Assembly: GCA_002007465.1 (NCBI GenBank) | Contig: LNAC01000349.1 | Span: 63,454-127,453, forward strand | DNA: 64,000 nt | Direction: 5' to 3' | DNA from: Ailurus styani | Lineage: Eukaryota > Chordata > Mammalia > Carnivora > Ailuridae | Part shown: positions 44,227 to 56,190 of the stretch, in pieces | How positions within the stretch are numbered: position 1 is the stretch's first letter | How the letters are laid out: each line of letters begins with the position of its first letter | Made by a program: the position numbers and the translations under genes | Notes under the pieces: model-generated | What the model saw: the letters and a program-made list of their open reading frames with translations, nothing else | Databases searched by the model: none | What the model was told of the DNA's origin: nothing

Positions 44227-45310
44227 AATAGCAGTATGTACATCTAGCACTTAGATCTTGGTTTGTAAGTACTATTTTCCAATTAAAGCAATCAGACTTC
44301 TTAGAGAAGTGGCTGATTCCAGAGTGGGGCAGGGAAAATCCATGATGAGTAAAACATCTAGTGGTCTAGGAAGTAAGGAAGTGCTCAAAAAGGGGTAGGA
44401 AGAAGATGAGAATATTTGAAAGGGACACAAGTGCCAACCTGTAAGAGCACTTGTGGGCCAAAATTGGAAAAATTTGAGCAAAAAAATAAATAGCAAAAGT
44501 ATTAGATTGTGATAAAAAAATTAATAGCCACAAGTCCACACTGACATAAATAAATGATTAATACAATAAACTAAAGGGGAAGCAGGAACAGCTCTTCTTT
44601 ACAAAAGCATTCCAATTAATAAATGTAGACATAATTTAGGGAAATAGAACATTACCATTAGAACAATAAGATCTACTGATAAAAGTTTAAGAAGAAATAA
44701 AATACTTGCATAGCTTCAAAGCATTTCCTCCAAATATTTACTAATTATGAAGGGAAAAAGTAGTAACAGTACAGTGGAAAAACCCAGAAGACACCAACAT
44801 AACTAAGTGATTTAGGTTAACATAACTAGTAGTAAGTTCTATCAACATATGGAACCGCTGATATACTGCACTAGGAAAGCTACATCATTCCTGTGGAATG
44901 CTTCTTAAAAATGCATAACTTAGATTTAACTATTAAAAAAAAATCAGGCAAATCCAAACTGGGGAACATTCTACAAAATAACAGATCACTACGCTTCAAA
45001 ACTCTTAAGGTCACAAGTCAAAAAAAGTTAAAGCTGAAGAACTGTCAGGTATTAGAGGAAACTAAGGAGCTATAACTACTAAATGCAGTAAGAGATCCGA
45101 GATTGAATCTTGAGACATAAAATATGACATTAATTTAAAAACTGGTGAATAACAAAGGATGCAATTTAGAAAATAGTATTGATAATGGTGCTGTGGTTAT
45201 ATAAGATGTTATCCTTAGGAGAAGCTGGGTGAAGAGTAAATAGGAATCTCTATACTGTTTTTGCAATTAATTCATAAATCTGAGTTATTCCAAAATAAAA
45301 AGGATTTTAT
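44227..45310 (+). mobile_element. Ancient LINE-1 (L1M-type) 3'UTR
   Basis: Landmarks 'agacttcttagagaagtggc', 'aacattctacaaaataacag', 'gtggttatataagatgttat', 'agaagctgggtgaagagtaa' and terminal 'ttattccaaaataaaaagga' match the 3' ends of old L1M subfamilies. A related copy occurs at 59780-60640. The subfamily is not determined. Confidence 0.6.
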
Positions 45311-45379
45311 TTATTAAATGAAATAAATTCTAGGTAGAACATGGAGGAAAAATTATAAGCAAAAGTTCAAAACACAGGA

Positions 45380-45720
45380 TCTATCTTCTAAAATAGACAA
45401 GAGTTCCTAAAACCTAAAGATGTGTGGATTAGACTTCATTAATTCTATAACTACCTTGGATTCTCTCTGCCTCAGATCTAGAATCAACCACTCTTTCAAG
45501 GAGCGTGGTTCCTTTTATGCAAAAATGATTCCAGCTCTGGAATCAACCACTCTTCCAAGGAGTCTGGTTCCTTTTTATGAAAGAATGGTTCCTTTTATGA
45601 AAGTTCTGGGATAAAACCAGAACTAGATGCAAGGTATGCTTGTTACTACTGAAGTATTATTACTTTCAGTGGGCAAAACTAGAAATATCTCTTTTCAGTG
45701 TTAACTTCACAACAAAGAAG
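45380..45720 (-). mobile_element. Ancient L1M-type 3'UTR piece with internal tandem duplication
   Basis: The complement contains 'ggaaccagactccttggaag' followed by 'agtggttgattccagag', the same segment seen in sense at 44287 and 62110. A 59-bp unit is duplicated: 'gaatcaaccactctttcaag' at 45481 and 'gaatcaaccactcttccaag' at 45540, with a third partial 'ggttccttttatgaaa' at 45588. Confidence 0.55.
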
Positions 45721-45907
45721 TAACCATAAGCCTGGAGGAAATTTCCCCAAGTCAAGAGTCTGTAGAGATATTAGATGTTTTTCTTCTGGTGGCAAACCAG
45801 GAGTAACACAGGAATAGGAACACACATATTTGTGTCCTTAAAAAAAAAACTGTAAAAATTAAATATGATAGGATGATAAACATATGTAGTCAAACAAAGA
45901 AGAAAGG

Positions 45908-46117
45908 CAGGGGCACCTGAGTGGCTCAGTCAGTTAAGCATCTGCCTTTAGCTCAGGTCATGATCCCAGAGTCCTGGGATCAAGCTCCCTGTTCCGTGGG
46001 GAGTCTGCTTCTCCCTCTCCCTCTCCCTCTGCAGCTCCCCCTGCTTGTGCTCTCTCACTCTCTCTCTCAAGTAAATAAATAAAAATCTAAAATAAACAAA
46101 CAAATATCTTTTAAAAA
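45908..46117 (+). mobile_element. CAN-SINE, older 'cagtcagttaagcatctgcc' subfamily
   Basis: Head 'ggggcacctgagtggctcag'; the CT block is extended ('ctccctctccctctccctct'). Target-site duplication 'aaagaagaaagg' at 45896-45907 and 46118-46129. Confidence 0.93.
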
Positions 46118-46210
46118 AAAGAAGAAAGGTAAATCACAACTTTACATTCCAGAGCAGTAGACATAAAGAAAGAAACAAGCCATATCCTAACAATATACAG
46201 GTGCAATATT

Positions 46211-46410
46211 TTTTTTAAAGATTTTATTTATTTATTTGACACACAGAGAGAGATCAGATCACAAGTAGGCAGAGAGGCAGGCAGAGAGAGAGGAGAAAGC
46301 AGGCTCCCCACTGAGCAGGGAGCCTGATGCGGGCCTCGATCCCAGGACCCTGAGATCATGACCCGAGCCGAAGGCAGAGGCTTTAACCCACTGAGCCACC
46401 CAGGCGCCCA
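46211..46410 (-). mobile_element. CAN-SINE (mustelid-type)
   Basis: Complement of the SINE; target-site duplication 'tacaggtgcaatatt' exact at 46196-46210 and 46411-46425. Confidence 0.96.
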
Positions 46411-46429
46411 TACAGGTGCAATATTCACC

Positions 46430-46818
46430 ACCTCCTATCTCAAAAATTCAGTGAACCTATGTTTCATTCTTAAGACTGCGCTCTTTAGTTGGATCCTGAA
46501 TACATTTCATGATCTGGTCCCAGTGCTTACAGTACTATTGCCCAAGGCTTCCCTGCGTATAATATACTGTACTCCAGGCATTCCGAACTACACCCATATC
46601 TCTTGCTTTTGTGCTCTTACTTGTACTGTTCTCTCTATGTGGAAACTTCTCTGATGATCAACAAACCACTTCTTCAAGACCACAATAGACACCATCTCCT
46701 TTCTGATGTTTATACAGTTGTCTCTAAATTAATGCCATCTTTCACTCCTTTGAACTACCTAAGTAGTTCCTTTTAATCCTTTTGTTTTTTGTTTTGCTTT
46801 TTAAGACTTTATTTATTT

Positions 46819-46854
<36 letters not shown>

Positions 46855-47150
46855 ACACAAGGTGGGGGGGGGGCACAGCAGAGAGAGAGGGAGAAGCAGG
46901 CTCTATCCCAGGACCCTGGGATCGTGACCTGAGCTGAAGGCAGATGCTTAACTGACTGAGCCACCCAGGCACCCCCCTTTTCTTGTTTTAACTTGTGTTC
47001 TTGCTTTTTGTATCTTGCCTAACCCCACCTAATAATATATATTTCTTCAGAGAAAAGAAGGGACTCCTACTTACCCACCTTTAAATCCCCAGAGGAATCA
47101 ATATCATGTTTGCTGTGTAAGGTGTTCCTTCAACAAATAATTACAGACAA
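46430..47150 (+). mobile_element. LINE-2 3' portion, split by a SINE
   Basis: 'atttcatgatctggtcccag' (46505), 'ctgtactccaggcattccga' (46567) and 'cttcttcaagaccacaatag' (46669) before the SINE. Then 'agaaaagaagggactcctac' (47051) and the final 'gtgttccttcaacaaataat' (47123) after it. All are L2 landmarks in order. Confidence 0.75.
46790..46976 (-). mobile_element. CAN-SINE with expanded GA and G runs
   Basis: Complement of the SINE, ending 'tgagccacccaggcaccc'. It carries a (GA)n run at about 46823-46853 and a run of 10 G near 46864. The central 'gctccctgctgagc' part is lost. The flanks look like 'ccttttgttt' / 'ccttttcttg', an imperfect target duplication. Confidence 0.9.
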
Positions 47151-48000
47151 TTCAACAAAATATCTGGAACCATACATAAACTTGAAAAAAATTACAAAGC
47201 AATGAATATTTCCACTACAGATTCACTCACTCCAAAACAGTCTTAGATTTTCTTCTTCATAAATTTGGGCATGGGAAGATCACGTTATCATTTCAGTGTG
47301 CATGGTTGTATCCCCAGCAAATTCTGGTGGGAGTCATTAATTCTGTTGCTAGGGGAATTGCTAGCCAAATTTTAAAACAGAAGGACCTAGTGGAGGGAGT
47401 TTGCTGACAACCTCCAATAGCCACAGCAGGAAATTTTTGTTTTCTGTTTTCCATTTGTCCCTGGAGAGAGAAGTACTGTGGAGTGGTAAAACAGAAAAAT
47501 GGTCTTAATACAGGATCCAAACTGAGAGGATTTGCCCCTACCTTCACGTCAGGCAAGGAAAGTAGGTATACCTTCTTTGATCCACAAGGGAGGCGGGGAC
47601 CTATCAGACAGGAAGAAGCCTCAGAGAGAGGTCAAGGTGCTGGCCAAGGGGGTCTAAATGAGTCCTGCTCTGTCTGGTTTTATACCAAAAGAATTGGTGG
47701 TGACAGGGTGGGTAGACAGAGCAGGTCTCTTGGAAACAGAGCAGATAATGGGCACACACTACTAGGGGACAGGGTTACTGGGCAGAGACTCAAGAAACTT
47801 CCTCTGGAGATTAACAAGAAGATCCTTCTCAGCAAGAAACACTCATCTCTTTTCCTCTCTGAGACCCCAGTCACCTGAAGTTCATTTCGCTGGAAGCAGA
47901 ATCCAGGGCTCAGTCCCGCATGGGGATGAGGGACAGCAGACCTCTGTTCTTTTCTCCTTCTTTCTTCTGGACCAGGGACCGTATTACTAGTAGTCAATTT
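47151..48000. other. Unassigned, GC-richer block
   Basis: Between 47300 and 47990 the sequence is clearly GC-richer than average and matches no repeat I know. Frames of 131 codons (47483-47878 +) and 105 codons (47680-47997 -) overlap on opposite strands. Neither shows a domain, a signal peptide or credible splice structure. It could be an unfamiliar LTR, a regulatory region or a decayed exon. Confidence 0.4.
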
Positions 48001-48156
48001 TTAAACCTCTTTTATCTGGAGTATTACAAATGTACAGAAAAATGCCTAAAGCATAAAAGTATAATTTAATGAACTATGAAATAAATACCTGTTTAACTTT
48101 GAAGTAAAAAAGTTGGATATTAACAGGAATCCAAAAGCCTTCTCATGTTCCTTCTC

Positions 48157-48384
48157 TTTTTTTTTTTTTTTTTATTTATTTTACAGAGGGAGAGAGATCA
48201 CAAGGAGGCAGAGAGACAGGCAGAGAGAGAGAGGGGGAAGCAGGCTCCCCGCTGAGCAGGGAGCCCGATGCGGGCCTCGATCCCAGGACCCTGAGATCAT
48301 GACCTGAGCCGAAAGCAGAGGCATTAACCCACTGAGCCACCCAGGCACCCAGAGGCTTTAACCCACTGAGCCACCCAGGCGCCC
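48157..48384 (-). mobile_element. CAN-SINE with a duplicated head
   Basis: Complement of the SINE with exact target duplication 'tcatgttccttctc' (48143-48156 and 48385-48398). The 34-bp head occurs twice in tandem (48317-48350 and 48351-48384). The copies differ at two sites ('gcatta' against 'gcttta', 'ggcaccc' against 'ggcgccc'). Both lie inside the target duplication. Confidence 0.95.
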
Positions 48385-48697
48385 TCATGTTCCTTCTCAA
48401 ACAAAATCCTTTCCCTTCTCCCCAGCAGTACCAAGATGCTGAATTTTATGGAATTCAATTTCTCTGTATTTATTAGTTTTACTACCTAATTGTATACTCC
48501 TAAACGACACAGTTTAACTTTACCTGCTTTTTGAAGTTTATACAAGTAGGATAATAAAAAATTTACTATACTATGTCTGACTTCTTTAATTCAAAATTAT
48601 GTCTTATGATTCACTCTTTTATGTATCTATAATTCATCATGTTCATTGCAGTATGACATTTCATTGTATGTCTAAATTACAGTTTACTCATTCTATT

Positions 48698-48887
48698 CTT
48701 TTTTTAAAAAATATTTTATCTATTTATTTGTCAGAGAGAGAGCACAAGCAGAGGGAGCAGCAGGCAGAGGGAGAAGCAGGCTCCTGGCTGAGCAAGGAGC
48801 CCAATGCTAGACTTGATCCCAGGACCCGGAGATCATGACCTGAGCTGAAGACAGGCGCTTAAGCGACTGAGCCACCCAGGCATCCCC
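48698..48887 (-). mobile_element. CAN-SINE, older 'cttaagcgactgag' form
   Basis: Complement of the SINE; target-site duplication 'actcattctatt' at 48686-48697 and 48888-48899. The head variant differs from the mustelid-type copies. Confidence 0.93.
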
Positions 48888-48960
48888 ACTCATTCTATTT
48901 TTAAAGGACATTAGGGTATGCCTTTGGTTGGCTTTTTAACGAGTAATATATAAAGCCACA

Positions 48961-50379
48961 TATTTGTCCCTAACTGTGCAAGAATATTGTTACGTATTTC
49001 TGAATCAAGACCGTGAGAGCTTACATTTCAGAGCTCTGTGTGAGATGCATGTGCCTGTGTGCACTAACCTAATGAGCCTCTGTTGCACTACATGTGTGAG
49101 ATGGGGTACTACATGTTAGAAAGAGCATGTACTCCTACAAGTCCTGACAGGGCTATGCCCAACTTTATGTTCCTAAAACCAGTGTTCCTGGGCTGCCTGC
49201 ATTGATAAGGATTACAACATAGGTTACATTTATTTTTTGAAGCCCTAACACCAGAGAGTCATGGATTGTACTTTCAGAGCCACTGCTAACTTTTAACACA
49301 TTTTATATTAAACATTGTTATTTTAAGCTTCACTTCTGTTTCCAAAATCTGGTTTAGCAAATTTCTTCTCTTGTGAGTTACCTTTTAATGAAAGGGTTGA
49401 TAGAGGAATATCGAATGACAAGTTAGATGTATGTAGACTTTCTGGAGCTTTTGATATAGTCTCTCCTCTACGGCTATTAAAGCAACTTAGAGCACAGGCA
49501 GTGTCTCCTAAGAAGGATGTAGAATCGAGCTGAGACATAAGGCAAAAGTCATGGAATTTAGCTTGGAAAAGTGTCTCAAGCCCTAGGGATTATGTTGTGA
49601 TTAGATCATTAGAATTTAATAGAAAGGAATTACCTGTGTGTCCCTTCACCTAGACCTAAGGGCTTCAATTATCAGAGAGTTCTCTAGTTCAAATTACTTC
49701 CCAACAAAAACTGATGTTTATGTTTTGAACCTCTGTAACAGTCAGAGGCCCTTTGGTTTTAAAGTGAGAAAATGTACCTCAAAATATTTGAGGCAAACTA
49801 TGAAATTTAATCATATATACACAAATAAATTTAGGGGTACCCCCAACTGGTCCAGAAGTGACCTCATGCTGAATCAGAGCTTCAAATGGGGTTCTGATTT
49901 CATTTCCATCTTCATGTCTATATCTCTCCCTTGTTTTCTCTTTCTTTGCTTCTCCTTCTGATTCTCTTCTGTTGCACACATATTTTCTCCACATGACAGA
50001 CAAACTAAGGTGACACTCTAGACTAGTCCAAAAGAAAATCCCAGAGGCTTCTGGCAAGGCCAGTTTGGATTCTATTTCCCACTCCAGCAGTGAGAACACA
50101 AGACACAGGAATATAGAGGAAGGGAAAATGGAGGAAGTGTGTGCAGTAAAGAATTTGTCCTTGACCAAAGAGAGACCTGGCTTTTACCCACAGCTTCTGT
50201 AAGGTAATTTCTAAACCCTTGGAATGACATGCCCACTAACAGTATCTATGTTCACCTAAGGACATTAGGCCAACAAGAACACAACAGTATGATTTAGGGT
50301 GGGATATCTGAGCAATGGCAACAATTTGACTTGGGGTGCGTGTGCTTTGGGTCAGGCAGCCTGACCTCTTAAAGGGCTT
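48961..50379. other. Unassigned sequence
   Basis: No repeat family or gene recognised in about 1.4 kb. Frames up to 129 codons (49779-50168 -) carry no known motif. Confidence 0.45.
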
Positions 50380-50780
50380 TAAAAAGTCGGCCATGTGGGC
50401 AGTCAGCCATTCTACATGATAAAACCCTAATAAAGATAGAGACGCCAAGGTGTCTAATGCTCAGGTAGGTGAGTATCCCCATGTGTATCAGTACACCTTG
50501 AGGCAATAAAGTAACTCCATCCTGATTGCACAGGGAGAAGGTAACTGGAAACTCCACATTTGGTACTTTTCCAGGACTCTGCCTTACGCATTACTTCCTT
50601 TGGATTAATTTGATCTACAGTCTTTCCTTGTAGAAAAATCTGTGATTATATGAGTTCTATGAGTCTCTCTAGTGAATTATCAAAACTGTATGTGCTTTGA
50701 GGAACCCCCAAACTTGCAACTGGTGTCAAAGTGTGGATGGTCCTGTGGGCTCTCTTCCCTCTAATTTCACAGCTGAAAAA
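50380..50780 (+). mobile_element. Probable ancient LTR, family not resolved
   Basis: 'ataaaaccctaataaagata', 'gcaataaagtaactccatcc', 'gatctacagtctttccttgt', 'gaattatcaaaactgtatgt' and 'aacttgcaactggtgtcaaa' have the layout of an old LTR 3' half (polyadenylation region followed by a short R/U5-like segment ending near a primer-site-like phrase). Recognition is by general pattern only. Confidence 0.4.
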
Positions 50781-52302
50781 ACTCTTAGTAAGATACATAG
50801 CCAAAGTTTCCTGGATCGTCAACATTATAATTAACATACACAACAGTCCACCAATGAATGTTCATAAAGATGTCCCTATAAATCCTTGACATCAGAAATA
50901 CCCTTAATTCATATCATTACTGGGAAATGAGAGAACTCATATTTCCTAGACACTTACATCCTGAAAGAGAGAGCTACACCTTTCTGAGTAGGGACATTAG
51001 CCTTAGATAAAATTGGGGACAGAAAAAATACCAGCATGGCTAATTAAAATACCATGGCATGTAAGTAGATAAGATGTTTATTAAAGAAGACTGGAAGAGA
51101 AATTGAAAACACATATTTACATTCATATTTACTAACTTATCATTCACTTCTGACTTTGCTTCTTGTAACTAAGTCATTATATTAGAAAAATTCAAAAACC
51201 ATCATTCCACTGAAATGTTATAATAAAAAGCATACAAATGCTCCCATTTGTGGGAACTCATGTAGGAAAGTGGAATCCTGAAAATAATCTTTTCTTTAAT
51301 AAACAGCTGATAAAGGCTTAGTATTTAAAAAAATACTTCAGCACTATTAGATATAAAAAGCCGAATGTAAGTCACAAGTAGCAATAAAAGGCCTGTACTT
51401 AGAGTAGCATTGGACAAAATTGCACACACAGAAAAGAATGATCATAACGTACAATGGAAGAAGAAAGAAAAGAAAGTCCACAGAACCAATGACTATTCTC
51501 TTGAATGTTCTCATTAAGGGTTATCATTTTAGTGAAGAAACACTAAAATTTGATAACAGCTCTCTGTTATAAAGTATTCACATTTGCTTGAATTATCTGT
51601 GCAGTAAAATATATGCAGTTCTCATTTCATGAAGTGGTCCTTTATAAAGTTATAAGTTAAATAATTTTCCTAGTTTTACTTTACAAATACAGTATAAATA
51701 TATTCAGCTCCAGGATGCATTTTTCACATTTCAACATTATAATTATATTCTGCTTCTTGATTTTAAAAACATTATTATTTTCTGAAAGACTGTTAGCAAC
51801 ACAATGGCTTCTATTATACTGATGGCAAGGAAATATTTATAGTAAATTAGTGGAGCCCACTAAATTGTTATGTATAGGAGTCAGGTGTCCAGTAAACAAA
51901 AACCATGCCAGTGCCATACCTGATACAGTGCTGTCTTAAAGCATGTTAATATCTAGGAGTCCTACTCATTACACAGAGAAACAAACTGAATGAGCAATAT
52001 AATTGTTTTAAATCTTGGGTGCTGGTGCTTGAAACATGAAATTAAAAACTCCTGGAGTTCAACAATTACAAAGTTGCTGTCCCACTCAATGTGCTCCTCT
52101 TGGTGGTCTCACTGATTCCCATAGCTTTTCCTCCCTCTAGGTAATAATGACTACTAAATTTTAACTCTCTAGCCCAGAAATCTCACCTGAGATTCAGAGC
52201 CATATATCCAATTCTCAATCAGATATTTTATTCATTCTCTTATAAAACTTTGTTAGGAATCCACTATGTTCTACAAGTAAATTGATCTGAACACATCCAA
52301 AA
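50781..52302. other. Unassigned AT-rich sequence
   Basis: Nothing recognised in about 1.5 kb, except a weak L2-like start near 52190. Confidence 0.45.
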
Positions 52303-52384
52303 TAAATATATATACATATATATTATATATATACCATATACATATATACTATATACATATATATTATATATATAATATATATTA
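52303..52384. repeat. AT-rich (TATA/CATA)n tract, self-complementary
   Basis: Alternating 'tatatacatatatattata' units with near-complete self-complementarity, able to form a cruciform. Confidence 0.9.
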
Positions 52385-52439
52385 AAATCACCAAGAGTTA
52401 GGGTTTTATAAAAGTACGAAAGTTATCATTACTCTTTCA

Positions 52440-53060
52440 TGATACTCAACAAATCACCCAAATACTTTTAAGTCATCACCCTAGGATATCTCATATCCAT
52501 CCTATACTCTTTAATTGTCTCTGTCTTAGTTGAGGTCCTCCTATGATCTGAATGTTCATGTCCCTCCAAAATTCACCCGTTGAACCCTAATCCCCAATGT
52601 AATGATATCTGGAGGTGAGGTCTTTGGGAAATGATTAAGTCATGAGAATGGAGCCCTCATGAATGGGGTTAGTGTCCTTATAAAAGAAAACCTAGAGAGA
52701 TTCCTTACCCCTTCCATCATGTGAGGACACAGTGATAAGATAGTCTATGAACCAGAAAGCAGACTTCCATCAAACAGTGTATATGCCAGTGGCTTCATCT
52801 TGGACTTCCCAGCCTCCCAAACTGTGAGAAATAAATTTCTTCTGTTTATAAGCTACCTAGTTTATAGTATTTTTATTTTAACAGCCCGTTCAAATAGCCT
52901 TAGGCAGATCCTCATCTCTCTTATGTACAATGGAAGTCACTACCTGACTAATCACCCTGATCCTTTACTTATGTTAAATTTACTTCAAAAATCCATAGAT
53001 TTCCTTACCTCACTAACTGTCTCTACTATGCCTTGCATCCATCAGACCCACCTATCTGTT
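52440..53060 (+). mobile_element. LINE-2 fragment split by an LTR
   Basis: 'gtctctgtcttagttgaggt' before and 'cctcatctctcttatgtaca' after the LTR are consecutive L2-like phrases (…cttagttcaggcc / ctcatcatctctc…). Weak further on. Confidence 0.4.
52541..52908 (+). mobile_element. Solo LTR, ERVL-MaLR-like
   Basis: 'ccctaatccccaatgtaatg', 'tgaatggggttagtgtcctt', 'atgtgaggacacagtgataa' and 'ctgtgagaaataaatttctt' are typical MaLR LTR phrases, the last being the polyadenylation region. Flanked by 'tcctc' at 52536-52540 and 52909-52913, a 5-bp target duplication of the length expected for ERVL elements. Related to 12617-12979. Confidence 0.82.
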
Positions 53061-53084
53061 AACCCATTAAATGCCCGATGCACC

Positions 53085-53235
53085 CATAATATAGATATTA
53101 TTATTCCCAATTTCCAGATGGGAAAACCTGAAGGTTATGTAACTTACATCAGTAATAAGTGGAAAATTTGGGGTTAGAAACCAAATCTTTTTCATCCCAA
53201 AGCACGGGTTATTCTATGATGTTGCATAGCCTTCT
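53085..53235 (-). mobile_element. MIR SINE
   Basis: Complement of MIR: 'attattattcccaatttcca', 'gatgggaaaacctgaaggtt', 'agtaataagtggaaaatttg' and 'cccaaagcacgggttattct' follow the MIR order. Pol III promoter parts are decayed. Confidence 0.75.
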
Positions 53236-55382
53236 AACTATGTCACTGTCAAAGAGACAGAAAGAAGAGGAAAATGCAACAGGCGTTTCCTGTGGTAGCA
53301 CAGCAAAGATTTTCAAAAGCACAATTTGAGAAGTGGTTCATGTATCCTCAAGAACACAATTTCTTGGGGGTATAATTTAGTGAGTTCTATGGAATAAGGT
53401 AGCAGAAAAGGCACACTGGTGGCACTTTTATTGCACAAGTCACATTACATGCAATTGCCCACCGTTGAGATTGATGAGAGAAGGAATGGCAGAGGGCATA
53501 TCTAACTGTATTAATGGAGTGCTTTTTACATCAGGTGCTGGTATAGTTGGGCATGCCTCAAATAAAGGAGAAGAAAAAATGCTCATGGATTGCTTACATG
53601 TTAAATATGATAGAATGTTTCTCCATTTTTGAGCAAGCCAGCAGGTAGCCTGTCAGAGCACGTCGACAGTGTGACAGCTGTGAGTCAGACTAGGAACTGG
53701 CAAAGAGAAGTGTGGTCAGAGAGAGCACAGCTCCCAGATAAAGAGGAGCCTTTTAGGAGATTCTTAAAAATACGGAATTGAGGATAAGTCAAACCATCTA
53801 AACAGAAAGTCTGATAAGCATAAAAAAATAGACATATTTCTGACAAACATTAGTCAGAGAATTAAACATAGTAAATAAGAACAAGGGAATATATATATTA
53901 TTTAATTGCTTGAAGGTTGTGATTTTATATCTTTGACTCAGGGTAATATTTATTAGTACCATTAATCTATTGCTAAAATAATAATAACAAAACTATTTAG
54001 AAATGAACAGTAGTCAGACTCCTAACAGGAATAACACTGCCGACAGTTAACTAATTCAAAGAAATGATGATACAGCTACTCACCTGATGGCAGGGGCAAG
54101 CAATGATGAACGACTATTAGGAAGGAAATTAAAAGTATCATCAGGTATTGCTTGAATTCTTGTCACTCTTAAAGGAACCATTTCTTTATAACCCATTATT
54201 CTCTGTAAGGAGAAAACTGGGGGCAAAAAAACAAAAATAATTTCTGATATTTGGTCTAGAAATTCATTACTTTATTTTCAATGTAATTTACTCCTCTAAT
54301 TAATTTTACCACCATATAAATAGTTTTAAATAATGTTTTAAATAAAAGAGACCCAAAAATGCACAAAATGTTATCTTTTTTTAAAATTTCTTCAACTTAG
54401 AAAAGCTCAGCTGAATACATTCTGCCCAAAAATGCAGTCTTTTTTATGTTTTATATTCTCTAATCTCACCACCACAGCTGGAAAACTATCATTTCCTCAT
54501 TACCTATGGCTTTGTTCCTCCTCTAAGGCAAAGGGCCCTTATGATACCCCTGCCTCCAGAACGCATGAGCCTCCCTTCCTCCTTTGGCAGTTGCTCCCTA
54601 CTCCTAAGCATACACCCTACCTTTGCATTCTCCGAGGCCCTCTGCAGAAATCATGCAAACCAAGGATTTCCATAGACTGATGCTTCAGAGCAATCAGGTT
54701 TCTAGAGAACCTAATTGTGAACTGAGTGGTTTGAGCATGCTTACCCTAACACTATGCAAGTGAATATTGAGATAGGAGTGAATACAAGTTCTGGATCTGG
54801 TCCTGGAGGAGATGGGAGGAGCTTTGTCATGCTGGACATATTTTTGGGGTAAGAAAAATCTTACAGAAAGTTATTGGGGCTCTAATTATGTCAAAAGTGT
54901 TGGTGGATACAATTGGCTATGCTATAAGGCACTTACTTCTGGAGTATAAATGACAGAATTAGTTCATGTCTTACTTTTAAGTATTAACAATTCTCCATGG
55001 CACATGCTCCTCCTCAGTCTCTAATGATCCTTTTCATGTGAACCTTCTCTGGGTAAATGCAGGAGGATTCAGTTGTGAAATGTAAGTGAGAACTGAAATG
55101 GCAGCCCAGTGGTCAGAATGCTGTCTGCTGGTAAATAAAGGGTCAGAGGACTAACTGTCCCTAAAGTGAGAAGGCAGGAAAGAGTAGCCAGAGGGCCACA
55201 GTGTGTCAGAAGGACTGACTCAAGGGAGGGGGCAGTGAAATCAGAGGGCTCTAGAACTCAAAACACAAGTCAGAGAATAGCTTTGCCCCTGATCGTGCTG
55301 TGGGACATAGCAATGAATTAGTCCACAAAAGCTATACCATGTGATTTGTGAACTATTTCAAAACATCCTTACATAATGTAGG
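53236..55382. other. Unassigned sequence
   Basis: About 2.1 kb with no recognised repeat or gene. A pyrimidine-rich frame at 54432-54680 has no known motif. Confidence 0.45.
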
Positions 55383-55552
55383 AGAGAGAGAAATAAACCT
55401 AGAAAGAAAGGGGCAAAGAAAAAAAGGGAGAAAGGAAGGGAGGAAAGAAGGATGGAAAGGAAGAAGGAAGGAATGTAGGAAACGCCAAGCAATAAGCAAG
55501 TTAAAGAAAGACAATGATAAGGAAAGAAGGAAGGAGAGAAAAGTGGGAGAGT
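55383..55552. repeat. Purine-rich low-complexity tract (GGAA/GAAA-type)
   Basis: Nearly all A and G on the plus strand with repeated 'ggaaggaa' and 'gaaag' motifs; the lysine- and glutamate-rich frame over it is an artefact. Confidence 0.9.
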
Positions 55553-55609
55553 TATTTGCATGTTTATCATACTTTATATAAATCTACCAGATGTTACATA
55601 GATTTACTC

Positions 55610-55735
55610 TAGAGTTAGGTACAATTATTATCACCATTTTATATATGGAGAAACTGAAGCTTAACGAGGTTGAGAAAACTCTTCAAGTTCATGCACATGA
55701 TAAGTTCAATCCACAAAAGTAAATTCCAGTATAAA
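55610..55735 (-). mobile_element. MIR SINE fragment
   Basis: 'acaattattatcaccatttt', 'atggagaaactgaagcttaa', 'cgaggttgagaaaac' and 'gataagttcaatccac' follow the MIR complement. Confidence 0.7.
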
Positions 55736-56190
55736 CAAACTATAACACAATAAAATGAAAAGTACATTCGTTAATAGATATTCTGAATGCACACAGGAGG
55801 AAGCAGGGTTAGCAGCGCATCTCCATCTAATCCTTGCGACTCCCACAGGTAGTTAGTTACACTTTAGGGCACATTTGGTTGTCTTTGTTTAAATTTCTTT
55901 GCTAATCAATTTTGTTGCTTTGCTCTAGCTTCATTTAGAAAAAGCCATCACTACATGTTAATTCCTAATAGACGCTGAAAATATTTTACAAGATATTCTT
56001 TATTGTGTACAAGGTGTCACATTTGGGTTTAGATAGATTTTTCTGGACTATTTTGTTGCATTTACATGATAATTCTTGGTAAACACACATACTGATTCAC
56101 AACCGCCACTCAGCAGCAACTCAGTCTGTATCTTTATGTCAAAATTATGCAATTGAAATAGACAACTTAAGAGAAGCTTTGTTGTTTGTA
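55736..56190. other. Unassigned sequence
   Basis: No repeat recognised. It has a balanced composition compared with its neighbours and no frame of note. Confidence 0.45.

Larger units (their letters stand above)
48001..48960 (-). mobile_element. Ancient LINE-1/HAL1-type ORF2 3' region, split by two SINEs
   Basis: 'acctgctttttgaagtttat', 'tgtatctataattcatcatg' and 'gacatttcattgtatgtcta' are diverged antisense phrases of the old L1 3' side. The SINEs at 48157-48384 and 48698-48887 interrupt it. Confidence 0.5.

Noticed and set aside
47483..47878. 131-codon frame as a possible gene or exon
   Set aside because: No domain, no convincing splice sites or Kozak context, and an overlapping antisense frame of similar length; kept only as an unexplained block.
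55348..55581. Charged Lys/Glu/Arg-rich frame
   Set aside because: Translation of a purine-rich low-complexity tract.
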